A stretch of 64,000 nucleotides of DNA, taken from positions 3,038,001 to 3,102,000 of the forward strand of contig NC_018397.1 in NCBI RefSeq assembly GCF_000208865.1. Reading direction: 5' to 3'. Every line of letters begins with the position of its first letter. Within the stretch, counting starts at the first letter, position 1. The notes beneath the pieces were generated by a model. The model was given only the letters and a program-made list of their open reading frames with translations. It did not search any database and was not told the DNA's origin. The position numbers and the translations under genes are program-made. Positions 11,901 to 23,117 of the stretch are shown here, one piece after another. The stretch comes from Neospora caninum Liverpool. Lineage: Eukaryota; Apicomplexa; Conoidasida; Eucoccidiorida; Sarcocystidae.

Positions 11901-14228
11901 AAAAGAACGGAAACCCAGCACGCTCTATTGTCGAAACGAGCTCAGCCGTTTATGTGGCCGAGGACCTCATGTAGGGAGGCCAGGACAGTCTCAGACAGAA
12001 AACAGGGCTCTTCGTTAAGCTGCACTTTGGAAATGTATGAATAACCAGGATGTGGACTAGGTGTGAGAGGAACAACAGCCGTTATGCTGCTACCGGCCAC
12101 TGAAGAGGTTCCGGTTACCTTGACTTCAACCTTGTACCGGCACCGCAGTGCTGCAACCTCGCAAGTCGTGCCTGTGTAGGACCAGGCTCGGAAGGGAAGG
12201 CAACGGGGTCACCCAATTGTTCGCACCACAACTATGCTACACTTCGTTTCACATGATCCTTAAGGGGCGCCGGGCGGCCGAGTGTTCGGTCCGTCGGATG
12301 CCACCGAATGCAGAGAGAGCATAATGGCGCATTCCGTTTGGCGTTCCGCCTCAGCCCGAATAGGCGCTTCTTCCATTTGTTAATGAGGCCCGATTCCGCG
12401 TGTGCCGCGCCTTCGTAAGTTGTTGCCACAAGGCTATCGCTTGGCCACGGCAGAAAGCCGCCGTTGTTCCCGTTGGACCGTGTGCCTACCTAGTGTAGAC
12501 GACGGGGCGGGGGGGGAGGAGGGAGGAGTGGAGAGACTTGTGAAAAGCGGAAGATTTGTCGTGAAGATAAGAAGCATGATTCTGTGTTGACTGGTTTTTG
12601 TTTGAACGACGAAGAATACTAGCTGGCAGCAGCAACCCCTGCTGGTAGTTGAACCCTATATTACCTTCGTGATGTGCACCGAGTCGCAGCAACCGGTCAA
12701 CAACGGGCGTGAACTGGGCCGCGAAATACGAAACACGCGCGCTACTACAAAAGTATGTCCCTACTGCCGAGCCACACTGCGGTTTGGGTGGAACAAGTGG
12801 GTGACTTGTCGGCTGCAATCGCCTCTGGGTATCCGTATTCTTTTCTACTGTTCCCTTGAGAGAAAGCGCAGCGCGCCTCATGCTTAGGGTCGTCCGCTTT
12901 TATCCGGCATCATTTTGGAATCCTTTTTTGAATCGGTCCCCAGCACTACACACTATTTGCTGAAAAGGCACAAACTGTCAAAACGGTTCCAGCACGGCTC
13001 CCAGTATCAAAGTGAAGGCCATAGAAGACTGCCTGTCCTTCCGTTGCTCTGACACGTGCGTGTGTGTCCAGTCAACGCGTGGACGATGAGAAAAAAACAG
13101 CACAGATCTCCAACGGTTATGGCCAGCTGCCAGCGACTCCTCGATATTTGGCTACGGCCATGCGTGCGCCTTTGTGGCCAAGCGTAGTCCCATAACCGTT
13201 TCTAGCAACCTCACAACTCTCCGCGGACTTAGATTGCTAGCTGTATGTGCGAAGCGCGCGGGAGGACAACTCCTTTGCGGCCCCGCAGCAAGAAAGCATC
13301 GGCGTTTTAGGTGACGTGGCCTCTCGACCTGCAAGCTGCTACTGCATCCTGGTGCACGCCCCGAGGTACCCGAGGAAGCACTTTCGAGTGCTCGCCGCGT
13401 TTCTCTCGCAGTTTTTTTGTGCCGTACCACTTTTGGAGATCTCCCATGGATCCTTTGTTAGCGGACAAGCTTCCCTTCTCCGCTCGAGATAAATTAAGAC
13501 AGTTTCTGTTTTGTTCGTAGCGCCCTCCCATTTCTTGACCCTTCTGGTACAAATAGCGCTCGCCGTCGTCCAGCTGGGCGCGTCGTCCGGAAGCCTCTTA
13601 TTCCGGTCGCCGAACCCCTATTTCTGGCTCCACGAGAAAAAGGCTGGCTGCTTGACTCTTTCAGGAATTGCTTCTTCAAATCCTCTGTACTTCGTTCCGG
13701 CCTTTCTTTCCTCTTCAAAGTCGAAGGTAAATCTTCACCAAAATGTGTTAGCCAATGCTCAGGGCTTCCGCTGATTTCTAGTAGCGTTTTCCGCGCTTAC
13801 CGCCGCCGTGGCTCGGACGCACACGTCGGCCGGCGGCTCACGCTTGAAAACAACTGTATTTCTGGGTCGTTGTGCTTATTTCGTCGGCAAGTTTATCTTC
13901 TTAGCTGCTTTCCTATCGGGAACGGGAAGCAAAGAATGTGTGGCTGCGAAGAGTCGTTCCTGTGCAACTGAGAGGCGTAAGATATACACTCGTGTTACGC
14001 GATTGTCATTTCAACGATCGCGGGGAGGTCCAGTTTTTAAAGAGTACGGCATACGTGGACCTAGTTTGCTTTTTAGCTGTTTTTGATACGCAGCTTTGCT
14101 CTGAACAGTGTATGTTCCTGCTGTGCGTTTCGGATCGTGAGCAAACACACATCTGGTTTTTGTTTCGTGCCCCTGCATTTGTTTGTGCTGCCAGGTTTCT
14201 CTCTCGTTTTCCTTTTCGTCGCAACAAG
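8924..14228. other. 3' flank and intergenic region
   Basis: This 5.3 kb stretch holds the presumed 3' UTR of the LRR gene and the leader of the gene starting at 14229. Open frames are short, occur on both strands alike, and show no domain or good splice-linked pair. The last 700 bases become pyrimidine-rich, as expected of a leader. No RNA gene was recognised. Confidence 0.45.
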
Positions 14229-16008
14229 ATGGGGCAGAAACTCACCGTAGAGGAGAGGAGGAACATCAAGCGGGAGGTCTACATGCTCTACCCTGGTTTG
14301 GAGCAGCAGCTGGAGATGGCGTTCACATGCCACGACCTTCAGCATGAGGGAAAGCTCCCATACACAACGCTGGAGCCTATTATCCGGCACTTGCTGATGC
14401 AGTACGGCCTCATCGAATACGTCACAAGATTTTCAGATTCTGCAGGTAAATGCGGTTCGTGGCGTGCAAGTGCGAGTAGTGGCCTGGAGCGCCAGGCAGT
14501 GCCGAGGCATCGTGGAACCGCCTGACTCACTTGCAGCGTTCTTCAGGCGCCGTAGAGTTTTCATTCACGAGCTCAGAAAACGTACTAGGACGAGTCCCGT
14601 GAGCATACTCAAGGCTTGTGTGGATGCTCCTGCGAAAACTCTTTCGTGGTCTGGCAGCTGCTTCCAGCCAGAGTTTCGAGGAAAAGTTGCCTCCGGTGTT
14701 GGGGAGCGTTGGTTTCAGTGTCGTTCAGTCACTGATTGGTCGCCTCGCCGAGCAGCCGAGGAGCACCTTTTTCATCTGATTAGTGCATCGAGTGCGGCAG
14801 TTGTACCCAGCTTGACGGTGTATGTGTGATGTGATTTTGCTTCCAGGGTGCCTCGATGCCAATCAGGTTCGGGCGGAATTGAACGAGTTTAATGTGAACA
14901 CCAGTGGCCTCTGCTGCGGTTCGTCGCTCACCCTCGAAGATTTCAAGAGCCTTGCTGTCATTTGGCTGCGCAAGATTCTCGACAGCCATGCAGGTGAGTC
15001 TCGTTGCATGCAAGCTTTTTGCCTACATCGGCGGACCCAACGCAGCGCGAGTCGGAGAGTGTCTTACCGTGCATGCGCCCTTCTACAGCGAAGGAGCTGC
15101 AAGTGGCAATCCTGATTTCTGAGGCAGTGGGGCGCGTTCTTTGTTGCGTTTTATCGCTATCCTCTGGCGTTCCGCACTACACCTTCCTCAGTGCCTCTGC
15201 GATTGGGCGGCGCAGTCCAGTTTTCCGTGTCCACATGGCAATGTTTGATGGTTGGAAGGTCGTTGAATGCGGCGCTTGCCGTGCCGTGTGTGTGGTTCGC
15301 TTTCAGATGACCAAGCCGTTTGGATGTCCAAGCTTAAGGCTGAACAGGAGGAGCAGGCGGAAGCCTACACTCGTGCTATGCGTGAATTCCAAGAGACATT
15401 CACTCAGCAGCATGCCCTGTACCAGCAAGGTCTGCAGGAGCAGCAGAAGCAGATCAGCGACTGGAACAAGGTATGCCGCAAGACCTGGGAACGCGTGTAT
15501 GGGGGGCCCTCTTGTGAGGTCTAAGCGTGCCGCGAATCATGCGGAACACCTGCATCAGGAACTCATATGTGAGAGAATATCTTCCGGGGTGGGTCCAGAG
15601 AGAGTGTTGTCGCGTTTGTGCAGCTGCTCTCGGGAGTTGCCGCGTCTCTCTGATTTTGAAGGAGTCTCTGTTTTGACGCATCGTGATGTGTTTTTCTCTG
15701 ACATTGTGCAGCTGCTTGAGGACGCTCAAAAGACTCAACAGCACATCTATGAGCAGGAAATGCGACGCATGGAAGAAGCTCGCCAGAAGGAAGCAAGTGC
15801 AGCAGAAGAGGCGATGAAGGAGCAGATGGATCTCATCAGCCAGTACAAGGAGAAACTCGAGAAGATTGCTGCTGCTGACAAGAGCGGAAAGTGCTTTGTA
15901 TACCCGGCAGCGGCCACTCCGTATGGTGCATGCGCCTCAGCTGGTGCCCAAGAGCCAACTCGTCGGCGACGGGTGAAGAAAGAACACCAAAGCCGAGCTT
16001 GCTGCTAA
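14229..16008 (+). CDS. Myristoylation-motif coiled-coil protein, 4 exons
   Basis: Exons are 14229-14445, 14847-14993, 15307-15470 and 15712-16008. Their junctions (G/GTAAAT, G/GTGAGT, G/GTATGC donors; TTCCAG, TTTCAG, GTGCAG acceptors; phases 1, 1, 0) give a 274-residue protein. The ATG has A at -3. The N-terminus MGQKLT fits the N-myristoylation consensus (Gly2, Thr6). Residues 1-121 are helical with EF-hand-like spacing (LEPIIRHLLMQYGL, LTLEDFKSLAVIW) but no canonical DxDxDG calcium loop is visible. Residues about 125-235 form a Glu/Gln/Lys-rich coiled coil (EEQAEAYTRAMREFQETF, EMRRMEEARQKEASAAEEAM, KEKLEKIAAADKS). The tail is basic (TRRRRVKKEH) and ends in two cysteines. This suggests a membrane-anchored structural or scaffolding protein, perhaps at the pellicle; that role is inference. 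The family was not recognised. Confidence 0.8.
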
Positions 16009-18210
16009 ATGGAATAGTCTAGCTGCGCTAGAAAAACACTGAAGGGGAAGAAAGGATTTTTTCTGAAATCCAACCTCTGGCCAGGTGCAGAATCGCACAC
16101 GAAAAGGCCAGAAGCTCGGAAACGTCGCTTTTCAGCTGCGTTTGGGGTGCACGGGAATCGCTCTGGATAAGACAGAGCTCATTTGTCAGTAGGGAAACTT
16201 GTTTCTTTCGCGGATGTCTTCGTGACATCTTTCTGCCAAGTTTTTTAGTTCTCCGCGGACGGTTTGTTCCTGACTCCGCCGTCCTTGGTGATTCTGTCCT
16301 GCCAACGTCATCGTTTTCGCTCTCATAAAAATTTCGCTTCTCGAAACGCTCCCACGTGCCCCAAAAACTCTCCCCACACGATAGGTGAACGACGGTAGGG
16401 ATTAGTAGTGCGAGGCTAGTGGCCACACTGACGTACAGCAAAGCTATAGCTAACGACTGACATGGTAGAAGGCATATTCACCCTGTTTAGAGACAAAGAG
16501 ATTGGCAGTTGACTTCCGTGTTCCCCGGCCAAAGCTCTGTCCTCGGTTCATTGCACAGCAAGACGAAGGCCTTTAGATGCTGCAGTCATCAATAGTGGCG
16601 GGACTTCATCATGCAACCGAAGCTAGTGTGCCTTGCCTGTGCCTGTGCGAGGGATATTTCTTCTGTCATGGGGAACTAGCAAGTATCCAGCAATGTTCGT
16701 GGACCGGAGCTAAAGTCGAGTCACAACAACGATGCAAAATTCATGGAAATCGCCCGAGGGAACGACCTTAGGCCGCTACGCCAGTGCCATGCGCAGACCC
16801 ATGGTTCATGGGCATCAATTCGGCACGAGTATACATAACTGTCCAATGCGGGACGGTGCAAGAACTTACCCGCATGCTATGTTGCGCTAGGCGTGGTCTC
16901 TCGGCACACGGATCTAACCAGACAAGGAGTTTAAGTTCAAGGCGCAATTTTTGGAATCCCTGGTCATCCGCTTCCCGTGTGGATCCTATCGGAGTGCCTT
17001 GTATTGTATGCATGACGCGGTTGTTTTGTGTTTTGACGCGACAGCAAGTACTGGCATCATTAACTCCTGACGGCCATAAGGAGTGACACAAGTAGAAGAC
17101 CGTCGAGATATCAGCTACAAGTGAGATGGTTTGTTATCACCACTTCCAGATGATAGCACGTGCAACGGCGGTGACGCAAAGTAGAAGAGTACATGCATTT
17201 ATGTAGGGAACTGCCCAGTTGTGTTGTGCTGCGGCATTTTGTCGTTTCCTGCCGTTTGAGCGGGGCTGAAAGCTGATAGGGCAATCAGACAACGGGGTCA
17301 TCTGTACGCGAAAGCATGCACTGCTGGTTTGTGGTTTGGCTGCATACCGAAAGTCGCTAAATAAGGTTGCTGCTTGAAATCCCCTGAAAGTTCGAATCGC
17401 CTTCGGCTACAGTCGAAGAGTGCCACGTCAGGAGTCACCAGTTCAAACTGAGTTTCAGCAACCAGCATGAATTCTCGCCCGAGGAAGCAGCATGGGTAAA
17501 CAGGGATTTGACTAGTAGCCGAAGGCGTGAGGCTGCAAACCAGACCCTTTGAGGGTTTAGGGTGTCTGAGGCTGCGGCACACTGCCGCATTGTCGTTGAG
17601 CAGTTCCCACGCAGGTCAAACTTATTCCTCGCTTGAACTCTCGCTGGACACAATTTCTGGCGAGCAAACACCTGCAGGGCCAGAACATTCGGCAGGATAC
17701 CTGAGATGCTGCGCCCACCCGAACGGCAGCGGAGTTGGTAGAACAGCGTTTTTGCCGTCTGGAAAACATGGAAGAACCCGCACCGTTACAGGCTGAGTGA
17801 AGGAGCCTAGAACCGCCGAAGAGAGAGCTGTTAAACTAGGAAGAGTGTGGCGGTTCACTTACCACAGACTACCACAAACACTGTAAACGCATACAGGAAG
17901 CGAAACGACAAAGAGCGGGGGGAAAAATGGGGTGCCGAATTCGCGTAGACATCTATTCGCATTTTTGTGTATGTACGTAGAGAGACAGAACGGAGAGAGA
18001 GGCAAACAGCGCTTGGAGCTGCAAACAAGGATCAAAGAGAGTGACAGGTGGCGAAACACACATACAGGGAAAATCTGAGCACAACGAGTTCTCACAAACA
18101 ATGGTAGGCAGCCGTCGGCCGGTGTCTATCTCGCAAGCGCCCCCCAAAATTGGTTCACCGAAGACGGCAGTATGATAAAACGCCGCGCGAGCCTCTCTCG
18201 AGAAAACTCC
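16009..18210. other. Convergent intergenic region
   Basis: This region lies between the stop codons of the coiled-coil gene (+) and the small basic gene (-), so it should contain both 3' UTRs. Short open frames occur on both strands with no domain. A T-loop-like TTCGAAT at about 17392 was examined as a possible tRNA, but its flanking T-arm bases do not pair. Nothing else is supported. Confidence 0.45.
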
Positions 18211-18856
18211 TCACGCTTTTTTATGCGGCACATTCTTTGCGTTCTTGCCTTCTTCACCCCCGCAGATTTTCACATCTTCCATGTTGCCTCGTGCAATAGC
18301 CGAGAGAGATTCTTCGATTTGTGTCGCACCAACGGCCTTCTTTTTCTGCAGGCACAAGACAGCGCAGGATGGCCACGTGCGTTCAAGGGAAGAAACGCAA
18401 ATGACACGTGTGCAGAGAAGAACGTCACTTTTCTGCGGTTTAGAACCGCTACATGAGTCAATCAAGTCGCGTCGCCTCAGGTGCATATTTCTGTCAAAAA
18501 TGGATTTCCTGAAACACTTCCGTCGCAGTCAGCACGCAACTACGAACATGAAACCGGACCGGAAACACAAACCATATACATAAAAGATTTACTATCAAAT
18601 ATTCAGACACGCACACAGCGTGTACGAGCGCCGCCCCCTTCAAGCGTTAGGGCTGGGACTCGAGAACCCTAGTGAATGATGAACAGTTTTTCGCCGGTGT
18701 TCTCAAAAAATGACGCCATTCTAGACTTACATGACGGAGTATTTGCGCGAGCTTCCGGTTCTTTTCTGCTGAGACAGGTTTCTGGGGTTTGTTCTTCCTG
18801 GCCGTATGAGCGGTGCCTCCGCCAGGTTTCTTTTTCTTCAGCGGCGCTTGAACCAT
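18211..18856 (-). CDS. Small lysine-rich protein, 2 exons (UPF0390/DUF2462-like?)
   Basis: Exon 1 (18731-18856) starts at an ATG and ends at a perfect GTAAGT donor. Exon 2 (18211-18345) follows a CTGCAG acceptor. The phase is 0 and the product is 86 residues. The N-terminus is strongly basic (MVQAPLKKKKPGGGTAHTAR), followed by a helix (EKNRKLAQILRH). Exon 2 opens with KKKAVGATQIEESLSAIARG and ends with PHKKA. The arrangement of a Lys-rich N-terminus, a second Lys cluster and an IEE..L..IA helix is reminiscent of the small eukaryotic UPF0390/Leydig-cell-tumour-10-kDa family, which I offer only as a possibility. A basic protein of this size would fit nucleic-acid or ribosome-assembly work in the nucleus. 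It is transcribed towards the coiled-coil gene. Each exon alone looks like an unremarkable short frame; joining them makes the case. Confidence 0.6.
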
Positions 18857-20664
18857 CTTGACGCTCAAACGATTCCCTCTGTGTCGACACCCGGCGACAG
18901 ATTGATCGAAGAGTTGTGTATCTCTCAGCTCGCAAGGATTTTAGTCACTCTCCCTCTCTCTCACGTAGTCTCTCCCCACTGTCTGTTGAGGCTGTCGATC
19001 GGTCTCCTCTTTCTTGAAACTTCCGATTGATCGGGAAGGTGGCGCCTGCTGCCTCCCGACGAGGCGAAAGCCCTACTTCAGCCGGTCGTGCCCACGTGCA
19101 GGACTTATTGTGAAAAAGCGCAGCGGGTGATATTTTTTCTGAAGTCGTTCCAAGAAGGATGGTACCGACAGATCGGGTGAGCTGGATGCTTCGCTGTCAA
19201 GTACCATTTGCTGGTGTCGCTTGAACGCAGACGAAATCATGCAGGGGAAAAGCGGTACAAGTTGTTTGTCAGATTACTCACCGCTTACCCAGCCTCTCTT
19301 AAACTGTCGAAAAAAAGGTGATTCTTGAAATCTACTTTCGGCCTCGCAAGTCCCCGGTATTATACCTGTATCCGCCTATTCGGAGCGACTCAACCATTTT
19401 CAGTGGCGACTCGGAAATGCATGCGAGTCGAAGAAGCATCGACGAGGCATGCAGATGCAGTCTGAGGAATTTTTTTTCTAAAAAGGAGGGATTGGCTATT
19501 GAAAATCACTTTGGCACATGATATCCTTCCTCAGAGCTTTGTGATTTGGAGTTCTCACTTTTCCTACGTGCGGAGAAGGGCGCCAGTCAGTTATAGCCTG
19601 AATGCGGTAGTGGCTATCTGTTCTGTCATCAGATTACAGACTTAAAATCAGCCGCGCCGTCAGACACCGAACTTAAAAGAATCACAAACCAGTGGGAAGC
19701 TCCAACGTTTTAGCATGGAGGGTCCACAGTTAGGTGGCTGAAGAGTTTGGTGAAGGAGGGGACTTGTCAATGGTTGTGTAGGACTTAGAATGGAGACAGG
19801 TCGTGTGGATTCGTAAGTCGTGCACATCCACAGCGGTGTCCCAAACCGAGCGACTGGCACGGTACAAGGAATTCCTAAGCCATCACGAGCTTTAACAATT
19901 CGAAAACTGTCAGGTGCCTGAAGAGCAGGCAATCAAAGGCCTGGCAAAGGCTACGCGGCTGCCAAACAAACCTGTAGGAAACTTCTTCAGTCTAATTCGT
20001 ACCCCAAAAAGTTCAGTGGCGCCTGGAAGGTGGAAATTTTTCAAGTGTCGGCACCCCTAGTTTGAGTGCATGGGCTAGCGACCCGGTGTGAGATGCCGTA
20101 ACGTGTAGAGATAACTCCTCAGCCTTCACCATCTACTGCCAGTGAGGATGAACATCCCAGCTTGATAGACGGCAGAGATCAACCGAGTTCGGCTGCTGGT
20201 GTATATCTTGAATGTCTCTGTTTACGGGATCCAAGTTCTCTCGAACATCGCCCCCTAGGTATGGACTACATGTTGATCTCGTACCAGGATGCGACAGCCA
20301 GATGCAGGAATTGAAGGTGGGAATGTTTGGGGAGTTCATGGCATCAAGTGTGAAGACTGATAACAGGTGAGTGGTAGCCTCCCTTTCCGTCCTAGGTAAT
20401 ACCGTGGGAATTGGTTGCCCGAGGGCATAAGCTGACAGGCGAAATACGGGTACATGTGTTCGGTCGACTGCAGGCAGTTGGATTCACAGAGATCCCCTCT
20501 GCGAGTAGACAGTTACGCACCGGTTGACCGTACGGATGAGTCCGCCTAGGAGACGTTTCTGGTGGTCTTTCTGTGCTCAGGCAAACATCAGATCCAGAGA
20601 AGATCTCTTCTTGGCTTTACTTCTCCGCATCATCACGTACTACCCTTGAAGCTGTCTTTCCCGC

Positions 20665-20758
20665 TCTCCTGTCTCTCCGTCTTAGATGGAGCACCCCCAC
20701 ATTCCTCTCCTGTCTCTTCGTCTTAGATAGACCACCCCCACATTCCTCTCCTCTTGTC
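20665..20758. repeat. 41-base tandem repeat, 2 copies plus a partial third
   Basis: Copy 1 is 20665-20705 and copy 2 is 20706-20746, with a truncated third starting at 20747. The two full copies differ at only a few positions (for example CTCCG/TTCG and TGGAGC/TAGACC) and share the core CGTCTTAGAT followed by CACCCCCACATTCC. The period of 41 is not a multiple of three, so it is not a coding repeat. Confidence 0.85.
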
Positions 20759-21682
20759 CACGGAGAATGAGACACGAGAGGAAGGTTGATCTAATGTAAT
20801 ACGGGTTCGAACTCTCTTTATCTTTGCTAGCTTGAAAATCGCAAATGTTGTGAAAAGCCTAGCCCACGTCCCCGAAGAAAAGAGAGTGACCTTGTATTCC
20901 AACCCATAAAATTAGCGGGGTTTGATGGAACTTTCACACCCAGATAATTCCATATCAGTCAGAAGGTTCGTAACTCCACTTCGTATCGTACTTGAATGGT
21001 ACTATTTAGCATATTAGACGGCTCAAGCCTGTCACGAAAACCTAGCGTGACCGCATCTGTTTGACGCGGCATCGCTAAACTTCTTTTTGCATAGTTTGCA
21101 AAACGTCAACTTTTTGAAATGGGGTGCTACGAATAATTGTGGCAGCGATGAGAACGGCAATGCCTGGAACAGGAATGCTCAGTGGTGAACGAATCAGTCT
21201 AGAGGCTCACCAGTCTGCCTTCACACCTTGTGTGGAGTTTTATTCCTCAGTCAAGGCTGTTGCGGTTGTTCTTGTGTGGGTCTCTTGTATCTGTGAATAT
21301 CACCCACTGGAAATTGTCATCTAAATACTCTTGCCCGTATGCGTGAAGTATCGGCCAGGCGATAGGCATGGGGAATAAGTGCAGAAGACTAGACGATAAT
21401 CCGGCACTACGGATGGTATACTGGATGCATGTTCTATTGTATTTGCAGAGCATAGTTAACATGGTAACCATTGTGGAATTCTAACCAACTGAACAACGAG
21501 TAACCCGAAATCAAGAAAATCGGGGTAATGTGGGTTCTTCCTTGGCCGAGAACCTGGTAGATTACACAAAATATCGGTTCAACTCCCATTCCCTGGTCTA
21601 CTCATGAACTATTCACGCGCTCGATGACTGGACATCGTTTCCTCTCCGCGACATCAGGGGAACCCCATATAGCGGCATTAGA

Positions 21683-22178
21683 ATGGCAGGTGTGAGCGCC
21701 GGAACGGGGGAGCGTGGTCGCGTCCTGGTCAAGAAATATGGATTTCACGTATCTCATACTGTACGTTACAGAGTGACGGTCACCAAAGAATGCCGAGGTA
21801 GGTGGTTCTCATATTACTGTTGGGTAGCGGCCCCAACTTACCCCAGGCCCCTGGGCTTGTTGTGACACCATACAGCAATTCCTTTGCGTAGGCAATCAGT
21901 TGTGCACTAGAACTCTGATTCCCCTGAACGTGTATGCGCGGCGTACAGGGAACCGCATGCGTGTTATCCTATCTAGTGCGATATCTACTCCCACCCCGTT
22001 TGATTTTGCAGGCAAAACGAGCGTCCCTGCGTTCTTGCCGCCTGAATACGGCTATGTTTGCCCGGTGGCAAATCGCCTAAGGTGGCTGTTCAATCCGAAT
22101 CACACCCCTATCTTCCTTCGAAAGCAACAGCACACACATACGAAGAATCTCTGCCGAAGGACAACCGGCCAAAGCTGA
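21683..22178 (+). CDS. Candidate small spliced gene, 93 residues
   Basis: The model is an ATG at 21683, exon 1 to 21797 with donor GTAGGT, and exon 2 22012-22178 after a TTTTGCAG acceptor; phase 1 is preserved. The translation begins MAGVSAGTGERGRVLVKKYG and contains LPPEYGYVCPVANRL in exon 2. No domain is recognised. Such phase-consistent pairs arise by chance in this sequence, so the call rests only on the two good splice sites and the ATG. It could equally be upstream non-coding sequence of RPL6. Confidence 0.2.
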
Positions 22179-22705
22179 TGATGCCAAGCAGGAGTGACCC
22201 TCAATTGACCCCCGAATTGCCGGCTTGACTTGTTTGGGCACGACTGGCAGACTTCCAGAACTAACGGAGGAGTGACTCGACAACAACCACTAAAGACGTA
22301 GGAAAGCATCAACCCGCGGGTGTATTTTGTATTTCATCGCTCAGGCGGCGAGGAAACGCGCGTAACATGTGCCGAGTATGTGCTTTATAATCTGCGCTGT
22401 GTCTGAACGCGCTGCCGCACGGACCCCGGTTTCCCTCGGGGCCATTCCTTGAATATTTAGTAAAAACGAGGAATCTCCACTAAAACACATGTTCGCCCAA
22501 CTGATGGGCTACGGCTGCCCTAGGGGTCGTTTTCGGTGGATGGACCCGTTGGTGTAAGAAGGCTGTTTTCTTTTCCCCAGTGGAGTGACTCTTTTGAGGA
22601 CATTTACGCGGCGTGGACGTGGGAACAGTCCTACTGATTTTGGCCCTTTTTTAAGCCGGAGGGGACGTTGTCCACGAATCTGCCTCGAGAGAGGCCTGCG
22701 GAGTC

Positions 22706-22720
22706 TCGAAAATAAGCCGA
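22706..22720 (-). promoter_or_regulatory. TRP-1-like ribosomal-protein promoter element
   Basis: Read on the minus strand the 15 bases are TCGGCTTATTTTCGA. They match the T. gondii ribosomal-protein element TRP-1 (TCGGCTTATATTCGG) at 13 of 15 positions. The element lies about 400 bases before the RPL6 ATG and 11 bases from a TRP-2 match. The motif is taken from published knowledge of T. gondii ribosomal-protein promoters; its action here is inferred from position. Confidence 0.7.
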
Positions 22721-22731
22721 TGCTCGAGAGT

Positions 22732-22739
22732 TGCATGCG
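22732..22739 (+). promoter_or_regulatory. TRP-2 element TGCATGCG upstream of RPL6
   Basis: TGCATGCG fits the TRP-2 consensus (T/C)GCATGC(G/A) of T. gondii ribosomal-protein genes exactly. On its own this 8-mer is common by chance. Its position next to the TRP-1-like element and upstream of RPL6 makes it credible. GCATGC is also a core recognised by apicomplexan ApiAP2 factors. Confidence 0.65.
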
Positions 22740-23117
22740 AGTGGGCTGGGGACTTTTGCGGGCAGTTGTGGAATGCCAGGAGGGCGGGGCATCCTACTTC
22801 TCGCGTTATCCCGTGGAGGATTGTCGGAAAACGGCGAAGCAAGTTTGGGTTTTCCTTGCGGTTCACTCGCACAGTCGGGCAATAGTGTGCTTTTGTGTGG
22901 ATTGTGGAACGGCTGCCGACGCCCTTTGTTTTTTGGCGCCCCTCTGTGCTCTCCCCACGCTCCCGTCGCGCATGTCTCTTCGTCGTGCTGCCGCATAGTT
23001 CCCGCACTCGACAGGGGCGTGGTTCCTGTGTAGAACGCTGAGTGGTGACAAGAGCAAGATCTTTGTTGCTCGTTTCCACAGTTTACCTCTTCGTTTTCGC
23101 TTTCTTCTCCAGTAAAG

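Larger units (their letters stand above)
18857..22705. other. Intergenic region between divergent promoters
   Basis: The region lies between the small basic gene (-) and RPL6 (+). It contains a 41-base tandem repeat at 20665 and one weak coding candidate at 21683-22178. A TGCATGCG octamer lies at 19418-19425, about 560 bases upstream of the small gene's ATG. Short minus-strand frames at 19660-19932 and 20133-20339 can be joined in phase but have no start context or domain. Otherwise nothing is seen. Confidence 0.4.

Noticed and set aside
17385..17405. tRNA-like TTCGAAT loop
   Set aside because: The five bases on each side do not pair to form a T-arm and no acceptor stem is found; similar loops near 20805 and 59369 fail the same test.
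19660..20339. Two minus-strand frames that can be spliced in phase
   Set aside because: Only a GTAAAC donor, no domain, no start context; phase matches of this kind occur by chance throughout the window.
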